From Rhynchopus sp. YZ270_cl-10 (Eukaryota > Euglenozoa > Diplonemea > Diplonemida > Diplonemidae), in the NCBI GenBank assembly GCA_964035575.1, contig OZ037833.1:2852001-2916000 (forward strand): a stretch of 64,000 nt of DNA, written 5' to 3'. Position numbers and translations under genes: made by a program. Numbering within the stretch: position 1 is the stretch's first letter; every line of letters begins with the position of its first letter. The notes under the pieces were generated by a model. That model saw only the letters and a program-made list of their open reading frames with translations. It made no database searches and was not told the DNA's origin. This document shows positions 21,792 to 33,779 of the stretch, in pieces.

Positions 21792-23212
21792 TCTGTTTTT
21801 GCGGGGGGATTTTTTTCTCTTTTTTTTTGCAATCATTTCGGCGAGGTGCATTATTTGTGCTTCACTGACACAAGGGAACTACCCAGGAAAGGGGTACAAT
21901 GAAGAACGAGTAGGTAACAACCTACGTTGTGCGGCTAGCCTTCACTAACTCTTCGCTCAATCTATTGCCCTGGAAGTCTTCGGTGCACACTGCTTGTCTT
22001 TGTAGAGAGGTGGGCAGTGTATTTTATTTTTAGTATTTTTAAGTGACTACGGATGAGATACGAATAACATTAAGTAATCTAATCAGACTACGGATGAGAT
22101 ACTCAGGATTTAGCAACTCTTTTGCGGGTGAAGGGCAGATGTAAACCATGCAATGGATGTTGGCACAGCATGGTTTTTTGGTTCACCCCCCGGTATCCTG
22201 GTAATGCACCAAGGTACACTTAACTTAATGTATTTCAAAGTCCATTTTGTTTTTGTGCGATCTTTTGTTTCTAAAGTACCCCCCCTGTTTGCTAGCGTAG
22301 CAGCATCGTCGTTGTGTTCTGTAGGAGTCTAAATAGCACTTTTGTATCCAAAAGAATAAAGTTTAACCCCGGAATCGCTTGAACAACCACGAGCTGCGCA
22401 GTGCGCAAACAGGCGGGTTTAAAAAAAAAACCCCCCCCAAATCTAGTGCAGTTTAGTTATGTTAACTTACGATGGTAATATTCTACGATGGCATGGTTTT
22501 TGCATGTCATGTAAGGCCAAGTTCCACAACAATCATGCGCACCATTTTACAGTTACCGAGTACAGTAACCGCGTGCGGGCCTTTTTTTGTGATTTTCTCC
22601 CATTCGACCTGCGTCGGGGGGGTATTGTTTTGTCTCCCCCGAGTATGTCATTGTCATTTGGTGATATTGGAGGTTTAGTTAGTATCACACAGCATTTTCT
22701 TTTAACAAAACAACCAACACATCTCAGACGCGCATAATGTCCTTTCCATGGGGATGATAGTTCACCACCCAAAACTGATGTGTCCCTTTCCAACTTCGAG
22801 GCATGTGTTGGCATTGTGTGCGTCTTTTTTTCTTTTTTCTGGTTTTCCCAGTAAATGGGTACTTCCCGTACAGAATATGCCCTATTGTGTGGTGTGACGG
22901 TGCTTGCCACTGTCGTAAGGTTTCAGGTAAAGTGCTCTGTTTTCCCAGCTTCTGTTAGAAGCTGTGAAGGCGCCTGCATCCTGACTGTACTACCCCATTA
23001 AGACGCGTCTGTTTGTATTGCTTTATGTTATGTACCAACACGTGGCCACACCCTCACTGCACATCGATGCAGTGCGGCCGCTTTCCCCCTCTACATAATG
23101 GATTCCTTATTAGCACTGCAAAAAAGGGGGACCCAACTTTTTAAGGTTATCCTCCCACTTTTCCCATTCTTGCACCTAATTCAATTCAGAAAAATCCCAT
23201 AAAAATACAAAA
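21792..23212. other. Spacer before the GMC gene
   Basis: AT-rich. It contains two direct copies of GACTACGGATGAGATAC (about 22042 and 22087) and a decayed GGTCCACCCCGG-family repeat (about 22150-22245). No gene recognised. Confidence 0.5.
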
Positions 23213-25307
23213 ATGGTGAGAGGTGTGACAGGGATCCCGTACCCCATGATGTACAAGACGTTGGAGCAGCGTCTGCAGGGGAGGGAGTTTCAGGACCTGT
23301 GCATCTACGGGTTTGCTGCGGTGTGTGTGGGGCTGTGGGTGGTCAAGATCATTTGGGGCCGTCTGGCGGGCCTGCACCGCACCTCTGTGAAGGCGGAGTA
23401 CGACTACATTGTTGTGGGGAGCGGAGCAAGCGGCAGTGTCATGGCACACCGCCTTGCGACACGTGGCGACAAGGAGGTCAGCGTGCTGCTGCTGGAGGCA
23501 GGGCAGGACGACTCCTGCCACGACATGACGTACTACGCATCCTACGCGTGGGACCTTGTGGGCACAGCTGTCGACTGGCAGTACAAGGTGACGTCGTCCT
23601 TCTTTGGTGAACGTGACCTGAGCCTCCCCAGCGGAAAGGTCCTTGGAGGAAGCGCCAGCATGAACGAGAACATCTACCTCCGCCCGCCGCAGAAGGAGTT
23701 TGAGAAGCTGGAGAAGCTGGGCCTGAAGAGCTGGTCGTACGCAGACTGCCTGCCGTTCTTCACGAAGTCCGAGAAGAGCATCGTTGACCAGAATGAGTAC
23801 CACGGCACCTCTGGGCCGCTTCCTGTTGGGTTCAGTGCATCGCGCTCTCCTATCGGCCACCTTGCAGCGGATAGTGCACTGGAGTGCGGTCTGCAGAAGA
23901 AGTACGACGTCAACAGCCCGACACCCTCCGTGGGCACGTCCCCAGCACAGGTCATGGTCGACAAGAAGGGTCTGCGCTGCACTCCGGCAACGTCCTTCGT
24001 GCGGCCGATCCTGAAACAGCACAACTTCACTGTGCGCACAGAGGCTTCAGTTACAAAGGTGATCTTCGAGGGCGAAAAGGCTGTCGGTGTGGAGTGGACG
24101 GACAACCTCGGCATGACGAAGACGACCACCTGCAAGGCAGAAGTCATCCTCTGTGCCGGCGCCATCGGCACACCCGCTATCCTCCTTAGGTCTGGTGTGC
24201 AGGAGCGCAATCCCGCCGTCGGGAAGAACCTGCGTGACCTCTGCACAGTGCCGATGATCCACCAGGCACGCCCAGGGGTGTCCTTCGACAGCAACAACAT
24301 CCACACCCTCATGCACACAATGGCGTACAGAATGTCCGGCACCGGGCCCGCGACAAGTCACATCGTGGACAACTGCATGTTCCTCGACAGCAAGGTGCAC
24401 AACGTGAAGGTCTCCTACCCCACCGCAGAGGACAAGAAGAAAAACCCCCCCGCCAAGAAGATGCTCGAGAACTGCAAGTCCGCCACCGCCGACCATTTGG
24501 TGTGCCTCGCCAACCGTGGTGGCTTCCGCAGGAAGGAGTTCGCACAGCGCAAGCAGAGTGTGCAGCTGGGGTGGTTCCAGGAGGGGATTACGTCGCTCAT
24601 TACTGGGGCGCAGCGTGAGGGGCTGACACCGGACGCGACGAAGGGGTCTGTGACATTGGATGACAAGGGTGCACCGGTGATCGACCTGTCGTGCATTGAG
24701 GATGAGAAGACGCTGCAGAAGATGCTGCCGATTGTGCGCATGACGCGTCTCATCACAGCGACAGCACCGCTGCGCAAGCTGCTGACGCAGCGCGAGGCCA
24801 TCGACACAACGCTGCTGAAGGACACTCCCAGCGAGGAGGCGGGCGACATCATCTACGGCAAGGCCGCCGCACGCAGGGTGCGCTTCCCTAAGTCCATCTC
24901 CGCTGCAGAGATCGCGTCTCTCGAGAAGGTGCACGACGAGATGGACACCGACGCCTACCTCATGGACTACATGAAGGCGCATGCGCAGCCCTTCGGTGCG
25001 CCTGTGGGCACGTGCTCGATGGCTCCGCTCAAGGCGGAGGGCAAGGACCTCGACGCCGCAGTCGACGAGAAGACCTTTGTGCTCAAGGGCTCCTCAAACG
25101 TGCGTGTCGTGGACACGTCGATCCTGCCAGTACCCATCATGGTATGTATCCTATTTGTTTTTTGGGTCAAACGAAGTTGTATTTGTGCACTTTACGTTTT
25201 ACCAATCTATTTGTATCAAACAACTCACACTTTCTCAGGCACCCGGTATCGCGATGTCGCTGATGATTGCAGAAAAGGCTGCTGAGCAGATTGTGTACGG
25301 AAAGTAG
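23213..25307 (+). CDS. Membrane-anchored GMC oxidoreductase-like flavoprotein
   Basis: Exons 23213-25141 and 25239-25307 (97-nt GTATGT...CTCAG intron, phase 0) encode 665 aa. Without splicing the frame runs on into unrelated sequence; splicing restores the family end APGIAMSLMIAEKAAEQI. A hydrophobic segment at ~30-50 should anchor the N-terminus. The FAD loop VVGSGASGSVMAHRL (~66-82), GMC signature 1 around GKVLGGSASMN (~141) and signature 2 around CAGAIGTPAILLRSGV (~315-329) are clear. Known members oxidise alcohols, sugars or choline. Odd: the region matching the catalytic His of glucose oxidase reads FGAPVGTCSM (Ala at that position), and the second catalytic position near the intron is Pro. 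It may be a pseudoenzyme or use different chemistry; long-chain alcohol oxidase and photodecarboxylase relatives cannot be excluded. Confidence 0.85.
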
Positions 25308-26729
25308 GCTAGTAGGTAGAGTTGTGTTTGTCAGTTTTGTGTTGTATTGTTATCATCAAGTAAAGGAAAACTCTCAATCGAATTGGGGGGGAAAAAAGGA
25401 AAAAGGAAAAAAGCAACAATCCATCATTTTTAGCAATAAGGGGGTCGTGGGACGCAACTGGCCACACCTCACCCCCCCTTCCCCAAAAAACGGTCTCACG
25501 GAATTTTTTTTTGTCGTTTTCAATGAAACAGATGATAGGTTCGCACCATCTGACCCTGACCCATATTGTTTGTGGACCATGTGGCCAAGGCTGAGGGCGT
25601 TCCTGCTCGGATACTTTTTGTGAGGCGTTTTGCACTTTCAGCTTCTCTGTTACAGTTCTCGTATGCCTATTGTTGTGTCTGTGCTTGCGTCTTAAAAGAG
25701 GCGCTAGCACGCACGGCTTTAGATGTACACGAGACCAATACTCTTTTAAATTTTTCTTCATAAGGTGACGAGGGACGGGCTTAGGTTCATCTGATAGACT
25801 TATTTCTTTTTGTTAGAGGTCACAAATACGCACAAAAAGGATTTAAGATCATCTTGTAAACTTACCTACCTGGTTGCAGCAGTGCCACAGCATGTACAGC
25901 AACCCAGAAAAAAAAAGGCTTGCTCGCTGTGTTTTTTTTGTTGCTGCACACAGAACACTTTGTAACCTACCTCACCACATGATCGGTGATGTGTCAAAAG
26001 GTCCATGCCTTCAGAAGGCCACATATTATTGAACCGCATTTCACCCCTAGCCTCGTACCCTATCCACTGAGACTAAATTAATGGCGCGCCGTTGTGAAGT
26101 ATCTTAGCAGAGCTGTGTCCTTTTTGACCAAATGGCGCCGATACTACAAGGCTTGTAACCCCAATCAGGGTGGTTGTTACTGAGGACGGTAATAAGCAAC
26201 TCCGAAGTTGGGGTGTTTTCTTTCACGTATTTTCTTTAGATGTGTGTATGCGTTACGTGAGGAATATATTCAGTTTTCATATTCAACTTTTTTTTTTGAT
26301 AGTGTGTGTTCTGGGTGCAGACATTCGTTCATCTTTTTCAAAAAAAAAAAAAGTTTGTTCGATTTCTGTCATCCCCCCCAACAAAAAAAATAACTGGTTT
26401 TTTTGGATTTATTGGTTTATTTTTAGATGTGCGCAAGAGCACAGTCTTTCAAAGTCTCTAAGGTGAGTTGTTTCGGATCACCTCAACCATTCTCTTTTCT
26501 GCTTGAAAAAAGAGCAAAGCAAAAGAGGACAATTTTTCTTCTGACAAAACAGCGAATTGTCGATACAAAAAAAAAAAACTTTGTGAAATTGTGCTGCGTG
26601 CGCAACCAAATAGAAACGTCTTGATGTTTTAAAGAAACTAAAATCACACGCACCTCCTCTTTTCTTCATTCCCTCCCCCTTTGTCCCCCATCTCCCTCAC
26701 CCAACAGAACCCCACCCTCCTCTCCCCTT
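25308..26729. other. Spacer between GMC and ankyrin genes
   Basis: No gene recognised. It contains a degenerate LINE-tail-like copy near 25763 (AAGGTGACGAGGGACGGGCT). The end is strongly pyrimidine-rich, with a CCCTCACCCAACAG acceptor-like sequence 22 nt before ATG 26730. Confidence 0.5.
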
Positions 26730-29024
26730 ATGTCCGTCCTTTCAAAGGACATCATAGTGGGTGATGACCCTGTTGCTGTTGACAGCGCAACAAGCGTCAT
26801 TATGTGCGAATCTTTGAAGGATATACGCGACTTGGATGAGTCGCAGGAGGAAGCTGCGCGGGCAACGTTAGTCGTGTTTGATGCGTGTTTGGCGGAGGAG
26901 GTGCAGCTCATGCTTCTGGAGAGCGCTGTGAAGAACGGACATTGGTTTGTTCTGACGCCTGCGGCAGGCTTCGACTTCATCAGGCAGGCCTCGCTCAAGG
27001 TGCTGCCGCGCTCTGTGTTCCACTGCCACGAAGCCTTCCGTCTCTTCTACGTCACCTCCGCTGTCGACACCGAGGCGCTCCTCCAGCTGCCCACCCTCTT
27101 CCGCTCCGGTGTGATCCACGTCCAGGCACCGTTGGTAAGGGAGCTGGACGCCCGCAGGCTCTGCCGTGCTGTCGAAAACGCGAATGAATACGAGGTGAGC
27201 CTCCACCGCAGTGCAGTCCGGTATCTGACCTGGCACGACCAGATAGCGCTGTGCAGACGTTGTCGGGATGAAACCTCGTTTCTTGCGATTCTTGAATTTG
27301 CGGATGTGTCAGCGGTGGACTCAGAAGGGTTCAGCATGCTTGACGTTGCGCTTGACAAACGCTACCAAAAAGCGACGCAAAAGATATGCGACCTGGGCGG
27401 CAAATCTGACCTCGTCGACCTACCACAGCTTTCAGGTCCAGAGACACAGCACCTCCTGGAGACGATTGTCAACTCCGAGAACGTCCCTTTCGATGAAGTC
27501 GCCGCAACACACGTTGCGGCAACCATCGGTGACAGGGAGGTGCTCAAGGCGCTGTTCAACGCACGTCTTGACAAATCCTTTGCATATTCAGACTACCCCT
27601 TGGCCACCGTCATCCTCCAAGGAGATGCAGACATAACACAGCTTATCATCGATCGAATGGAATGTGTAGGCCTGCCGCCGTTCCGCTCTGCAGAGATATC
27701 ACTCTACTTCCTGCTAGAGGTGCTCGAAGGGGAGATCATCCATGAAGGTGAAAAAACCCAGGTCCTCCCGCCAACCGACTTCCAAAACGTTCTGCAGCGC
27801 TTCTGCCAATGCATCATCGAAGAAGGTGCGCTCCCTTACGTGGTCTCCCGCAGAGCGATCGAGGTGGCGATGGCGGCGTGTCCAAGCATAGTTGACCAGC
27901 TTTTAAACATAGCGGACGTCACGAAAGACCCTTTCTTGATGATGGACCTGTACCTGGAACGTTTGCCACAGCACCCCATGGCGTTGGAGTGTTTGAAGGC
28001 GTTTATGATGCTGATCTCTCCTGAGGGCACCGAACGGAGGGAGCTTGCAAAGCGCATCATCTACAGAGGGCCTGAGGCGCTGGAGCTTCTCCCAGAGGCG
28101 CTGAAGTTTATTTCGAACAAAGACTGTCTCCTTGATGCGCAGGTCACTGACGGTGACGACGTTGTAGGTGAGAAGGAGGACAGCAGTGGTGGTACCTGCG
28201 TGGGGCGTACCTTCCTGATGCTTGCCTGTGCGTACCCAGGCTACCCTGCTGCGGTGGAAGTGTTGCTCCAAGAAGGGTGCAATCCAAACGTCAAAAACGA
28301 GGTCGGGCTGAACATCATCCAGCAGATGGTCGTGTCCGTCACGAACAACCCCTTAAAGCATAAAGAGCGCCTCAACGTCTACGGAGAGATCTTCAGGCTG
28401 TTGGTGGAGCGTGGTGTGGAGACGTCGGTGCAGGGGTTGAAGGACTTTGGTGTGTCTACATTGCTGGCCTGCGCAGAGAGGTTGCATCTGGCGCCAATGT
28501 GTTACCACCTGCTGCCACAGGATGTGACCGCAGTGCGTGAGATGTTTTTTACTTGGCCGTTGAACCTCCGTTGTGGCATTGTGAACTACCATCTGGAGAC
28601 ACGTGGTGCGAGCAGTACGTTGCCAGACAATGAGGCAAAGACTGCGCATGGGTGCGCTGTGGAGGACCTCGTGGAGGTGCCGTGGTTGCCACGCAGACCG
28701 GAGCAGACGTGCAGCACACTGTGTCCGCTGTCGACGCAGACACTGAACCACATCCTGCGCTTCATGGACGGACACACGCTGTTGAAGTTCTCGCGCACCA
28801 CACCCTACCACTACGGCCTGACGTGCCGCTCTGCCTTCTACATGGACCAAGAGGAGATTCTCAAGCGCGGCGGTGGTGAAGCCTTCTGCTGCCCGTCGCC
28901 AGTCTTCTCAGGGCGTGCCCTCTTCGTCCAGCTCGCCTCCGGAGTCTCTGAGCATCACTGGGTGGAGGCAGACGACGGCGGGTACGTCTGCTTCTTTACT
29001 GGGGAGACTATGACGCAAAGCTAG
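26730..29024 (+). CDS. Ankyrin-repeat protein with dynein AAA6-like N-terminus and F-box-like C-terminus
   Basis: Single-exon 764 aa; ATG 26730 follows a CAACAG acceptor-like site. Residues ~50-150 resemble the sixth AAA module of dynein heavy chains: NGHWFVL, then HEAFRLFYVTS, then a LPTLFRSGVIHVQAP end, in the family order. No P-loop is seen; AAA6 normally lacks a working one. Residues ~175-240 and ~480-590 look like ankyrin repeats (GRTFLMLACAYPGYPAAVE, LLQEGCNPNVKNEVGLN). Near 665-700, CPLSTQTLNHILRFMDGHTL and LLKFSRT resemble an F-box helix pair. Ankyrin plus F-box is a known substrate-adaptor layout for SCF ubiquitin ligases. The dynein-like call is by eye and could be coincidental, since kinetoplastid-like ankyrin proteins are diverse. 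Inference: an adaptor protein, not a motor. Confidence 0.55.
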   Translation: MSVLSKDIIVGDDPVAVDSATSVIMCESLKDIRDLDESQEEAARATLVVFDACLAEEVQLMLLESAVKNGHWFVLTPAAGFDFIRQASLKVLPRSVFHCHEAFRLFYVTSAVDTEALLQLPTLFRSGVIHVQAPLVRELDARRLCRAVENANEYEVSLHRSAVRYLTWHDQIALCRRCRDETSFLAILEFADVSAVDSEGFSMLDVALDKRYQKATQKICDLGGKSDLVDLPQLSGPETQHLLETIVNSENVPFDEVAATHVAATIGDREVLKALFNARLDKSFAYSDYPLATVILQGDADITQLIIDRMECVGLPPFRSAEISLYFLLEVLEGEIIHEGEKTQVLPPTDFQNVLQRFCQCIIEEGALPYVVSRRAIEVAMAACPSIVDQLLNIADVTKDPFLMMDLYLERLPQHPMALECLKAFMMLISPEGTERRELAKRIIYRGPEALELLPEALKFISNKDCLLDAQVTDGDDVVGEKEDSSGGTCVGRTFLMLACAYPGYPAAVEVLLQEGCNPNVKNEVGLNIIQQMVVSVTNNPLKHKERLNVYGEIFRLLVERGVETSVQGLKDFGVSTLLACAERLHLAPMCYHLLPQDVTAVREMFFTWPLNLRCGIVNYHLETRGASSTLPDNEAKTAHGCAVEDLVEVPWLPRRPEQTCSTLCPLSTQTLNHILRFMDGHTLLKFSRTTPYHYGLTCRSAFYMDQEEILKRGGGEAFCCPSPVFSGRALFVQLASGVSEHHWVEADDGGYVCFFTGETMTQS

Positions 29025-29301
29025 CTTTTTAACCAATTACTTTAACCCTTCGAGAAAAGGTTTGCACTTTCCAGAGCAAAGAGCATTTTCTCTGTTTTTT
29101 TGTTGAGATGTGAGCGTGTCCGCGAGGTCCGTTGCACCATTTCACAGTTGCGTTTTCTCTTTCGTATTTTCGCTAAAAAAATTAAGTTATTAGAAACCAC
29201 ATTGATCCGCACTTTTCTTTCTCTCCCTCACGCTTTGTCTTTCTCACCCTCCACCTCCATGCTCCATGCACACACCAAAGGAAACAAAAGCCAAAGCCAC
29301 C

Positions 29302-32300
29302 ATGAGCTACAGCGGGTACCGCCACCCCAGTCCAGAGCGTTGTGAGCGACAATGGAGTGGTGCGCCGTACGGTGTGCGGGAGGCGATTGACACGAACCCG
29401 CGTGTGAGCCCGCCGCCTAGGAGGCCTATTGACGGGTCTGCCCCGTACGAGACGTATGCCAGCACACCGGGCACTGCGTCGCCGTATGCGTACAGCACGG
29501 ACTACGGCACGCCTGGGCGTGACGCACAGCCCACTTACATACCGTCGCCGCGTACGCCTGTGAGCTACCAGCACGTAGGAGGAGGAGGAGGTGGTGGTGG
29601 TGTAGGTGTTGGCTCCCCCCACTCGCCCCTGGCCGAGCGCCTCGCAGTGTCGACGCACTCAAAGGTGCAGGAGGTCGAGAAGATGAAGTCGCGCACAGAG
29701 CAGCTGCGCCGCGAGACAGCGACCCTCCGCCGCACCCTCGCAAACTACTCACCCGAGCAGCAGCAGGTGGCCAGGCCGCAGCCAACGTCGCCCCGAGAGT
29801 ATGGCAGCATAGGAGGGTTGGGTGGTGGAGTGTCAAAGACGAATAATGAAGCCATCGGCAAGCTCACGTCGCTCGTGACGGAGCTGAGGAGGCAGCTGGA
29901 CCAGGCGCGCAGTGAGTCCTGCGTCGACGAGCTGCGGCGTTCGCAAGAAAAGGCAAAGTCGCTTGAGCTCGAGCTCGAGCTTTCCCGCCTTGCACAGCCG
30001 AGCAAGCCCGAGGAGCTGCTTGTGGCGCAGCAGACCGTGAAGGCACAGTCCTCGTCGCTTGAGCAGATGCGCCTTCTGTGCAACGCACAGCAGGAGAAGA
30101 TAGACTCGCTTGCGAACCAGGAGTCTCGTATCAGTAAGTCCACGTTTGAAGTGGAGGATCTGAATTTCCGCTTGCGTGAGGCCACTTCGTCGGTTGCTGC
30201 GCACGAAGGGAGGGAGTCGGCCCTCAGGGCGGAGCTGGAGAGCGTACGCCGTGCCATGGACCACCAGAACGAACTGGTGTCTGCCCTCAAGGCCGAGAAC
30301 GTGCTCCTCCGCAACAAGGTCGAGAACTCCCCCCCTCGCACGCCCCCCGTATCGACGTACCACTCGCAGGTGTCGCACGCCCAGCCCGAGAGGGAAGCCT
30401 CGCCCCCCTCATCGCAGGTGTCCCAGGCTCCTGTGAACATGCCGTCGCAGGTGTCCCAGGCACACTCACATGTGTCCCAACCTGTGTCCACTGCGTCACA
30501 CATCGCACCCCAGGTCTCGCAGACAAGCTTGCCACAGCAGCAGCCTCCGTCCCACCACGCGACTCCTGCATCCCAACCGTCCCATGTGTCGCACCCCACT
30601 CCACAGGCCTCGGAGCACATGTCGCATTCGCAACCTCCATCGCAGCACGCAACTCCCGCATCCCAGCCTCTGCCGCATCAGTCGCAACCGTACACGCAAG
30701 CCTCGCATGTATCAGATGTGCCTCACTCGCAGCCCCCATCGCATGCGTCTCATCATTCTACACAACCTGATATCCCACAGCCATCAGAGCACGTGCCTCA
30801 CTCGCAGCCTCCGTCCCACCATGCAACTCCTGCATCCCAGCCTCTGTCCCACGTGTCGCAACCGGACCTCCCACAGGCCTCGGAGCACCTGTCACATGTG
30901 TCAGCTGTGCCTCACTCGCAGCCCCCATCGCACGCGTCTCATCATTCGACACAACCTGATGTCCCACAGCCATCAGAGCACGTGCCACGTGTATCCCATG
31001 TGTCTCACTCGCAGCCTCCTTCCCACCATGCAACTCCTGCATCCCAGCCTCTGTCCCATGTGTCGCAACCAGACGTCCCACAGGCCTCGGAGCACATGTC
31101 ACATGTGTCGCAACCTCCATCACAGCACGCAACCCCTGCATCCCAGCCTCTGTCGCACGTGTCGCATCACTCCACACAACCGGACACCCCACATGCGTCA
31201 GAGCATGCGTCGCACGCACCTAGCGCCTCGCAACAGGTGTCGGAACGCCCTGCCTCTGTACCAGACGCGAGCCAGTTTGCACCTTCCAATCCCTGTATGT
31301 CACACCACACCACATCTTTGTACTCTCTCTCTCTCTCTACTCTCTACCTTTCTTACAGCCTCTATCGCATCGCAGCCAGGCAACCCGCCCAGCAGCGCGA
31401 AGCCGCCGACACCACAAAACTCCTCTATTGGCGAGTACAAGGTCACTGCTGACGACAGTCGTATGTCACACAAAACACAAGACAACTCTTAACACACTCA
31501 CCCTCAGACATCGTCGTGCCTGCAGGACTTTCGTTCGGGTGGTTCAAGCCTCCACCTGGGTACCCTCAGCCACCTGCCAGCATCAAGCCTGAGGTCATGA
31601 AGAACAAGGACGCTAAAGCGGTTGAGTCTGAAGCTCTGCCTGAACCCGAGGAGATTGTTGCGATGCCTGACGTGGATGACAACGCTTATGAGGAGCCGAG
31701 TGAGGACCTGCGGCCGAAGGAGCCTATCCTGCGTAAGGAGGCAGACGCACAGCCAAGCACACCTTCAGAGACAAAGGAAAAGGAGTACGTGGTCACGGCA
31801 GACGACTCTAGTATGTCCTTTTTTTTTTACAACTTTTTCTTAACAGTGACTTAACACGAGCGAGGTTTGTCACGCACAGCAGCTGATGCTGTGCGATAAC
31901 GAATATGATAAGGTGACTAAGCACGAGAGGCTTAGGATCATCTTATAAACTTTTCTTTTCATCTCCTGGCGAGCCACATGACTCATTTTGATTCCCTTTC
32001 ACCGCAAAAATGTAAAAACATTTTCCCTACACAAACCCATAACCCACCCCATTCAACCTTTTCACCCCCTCAGACATCGTCGTGCCTGCAGGACTTTCGT
32101 TCGGGTGGTTCAAGCCTCCACCTGGGTACCCTCAGCCACCTGCCAGCATCAAGCCTGAGGTCATGAAGAACAAAGATGCCAAAACGGTTGAGTCTGAAGC
32201 TCTGCCCGAACCCGAGGAGATTGTTGCGATGCCTGACGTGGATGACAACGCTTATGAGGAGCCGAGTGAGGACCTGCGGCCGAAGGAGCCTATCCTGCGA

Positions 32301-32957
32301 GAGGAGAGGGACAGCTCGCCTGACAGCTTTGCGGACTCTGCGTGCGTGACGCCACCGCAGCGCACTGTGCTTGGTGAGGAGCACAGCCCTGCGGAGAAGG
32401 TCCTGGTCGACAACCTCCACATCACCTGCGAGTTCAGCGACGGCATCGAGACCGACCGCAGCATGAGCGCCACAAGCTTCTACCACCACCACAGCCAGCA
32501 GAGACAGGCACGTCTGCAGCCTATCTTCCACGTTGCAGCGATGATTGGTGAAGGTGGTGGCCCGCACATGCTCCCTGGGCTGATGTCCTTGGTGCATGCC
32601 GCGCCTGCACCCATGGACTCCCATGCACAGGACGACATGACGGACCTCGACGACAGCCCGCAGCGTGGCTTCTACCCCAGCCAGAACGAGGCGCCCCTTG
32701 CCCTCAGCCTTCCTGCAGACCTGCACGAAGAGCTTAAGTCGCGCATCAACGCAGAGGAGGTGTCCCTAGGCGACGGCCTCAAGATCCTCCACGTCTCCTC
32801 CCCGCGCTCCAAGATGGAGGGCCTAGACATCCTCGAGTCCGCAGGGCACCAGGTCAAACCCTCTCATCACCTCGGTCTAGAAATGCTTGTTCTCGCCTCG
32901 CCTCGTAGGTCAGAGAGCCCTGGGTTAGACGCTCTCGTGCAAGCTGCAAGCATGTAG
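29302..32957 (+). CDS. Coiled-coil protein with S/P/Q/H-rich repeats and a duplicated exon
   Basis: Four exons, 29302-31294, 31359-31460, 31508-31810 and 32074-32957, give 1,093 aa; all donors are GTATGT. ATG 29302 (GCCACC context) is preferred over ATG 29266. Residues ~1-110 are Tyr/Pro/Gly-rich. Residues ~115-350 are coiled coil with EL.RR and LE.E patterns. Residues ~350-650 hold imperfect repeats such as PPSHHATPASQPLSHVSQ. Exon 3 (303 nt, phase 1 at both ends) and the start of exon 4 encode nearly the same segment beginning VVPAGLSFGWFKPPPGYPQP. Exon 3 can therefore be included or skipped without a frame change. A LINE-tail repeat sits in the intron between them. Likely a cytoskeletal or scaffold protein; family not recognised. 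Confidence 0.7.
31876..31965 (+). mobile_element. 5'-truncated LINE tail in intron 3 of the coiled-coil gene
   Basis: Matches the end of the LINE at 55541-55622 nearly base for base: CAGCTGATGCTGTGCGATAA, then CGAATATGATAAGGTGACTA and the GGCTTAGGATCATCTTATAA end. Same orientation as the host gene. Its presence explains most of why this intron (263 nt) is longer than its sister (47 nt), so it inserted after the exon duplication. Confidence 0.75.
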
Positions 32958-33779
32958 GAAAAGTAGAGAAGTTTTTGTTCATTTTAAAAAACGTCACATT
33001 CCAAGCAAATGTAGAAATCGGAGAATTTTTTGAAGCAAGTAAAATTGTGTGATTTTCCGTATTTTTGTTCAAAAAAAAAGAGATTTTTTTTTTTTTTTTG
33101 CTTCGTTTTCATTTTGTGTATTCGTAGCATTCCCTCGAAGTGTTAGGTTCGGGAACGATGGCACCAAGTCTCACCCGAGAAAAGCTCGTTGTTATTATTA
33201 AGTGGTGTCGGATGTATTGACGACACTTTCAGTTTTCATGTTGTATTATTTTGTTGATGTTTCCTAAATTGCTGTTTCCGCCCTGCAAAGCGTAGTGTGA
33301 GAGGAGAGGGACTGCCAACAGGAATGCTCTCTCCAGGAGACCGTTTTGTGTCTTGACGTCTCACAATGCTATGCTTTGCTGGGCAACTAGATTACACCCT
33401 CCTGTGCGCCCTTCAGAGTCTTTTTCTTCTTTCTGTTTGTGTGCCCTTATTTTATTTCCATTTTCAGTACTTTTTTTAGTTTTCTATTGTTACTGGCGTT
33501 GACGGTGTCTGTGTCTTCTCCATCGTATTTTGCTTTTGGTAACGGGACCCTCTGTGTGGGTCTGAGTAACTGAAAAAAGAGGGAAAACTAAAAAAAACTG
33601 GCGGTTTCGGAACTGCAGTTGTGGGTGATGTACATTAAAGAAAAACGTCTATTTCATTGCACGCACTCTCACTCTCTCACGTGACCCTTCCGGAACGTTT
33701 CGCCTTCATTCCTCTACCTGAATATCCTCCCTACAGAAAATGCTTTGATAAACGTCACGTTTGTCACCTACACAACAGC
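32958..33779. other. Spacer before the LYR-motif gene
   Basis: AT-rich with long T runs. The end carries a pyrimidine stretch and CCTCCCTACAG (to 33736), a likely acceptor for a 5' exon or spliced leader. A short ATGCTTTGATAA upstream frame sits between it and the chosen ATG. Confidence 0.45.

Noticed and set aside
29266-29301. Upstream ATG of the coiled-coil gene
   Set aside because: In frame, but in weaker context than GCCACCATGA at 29302; kept only as an alternative start.
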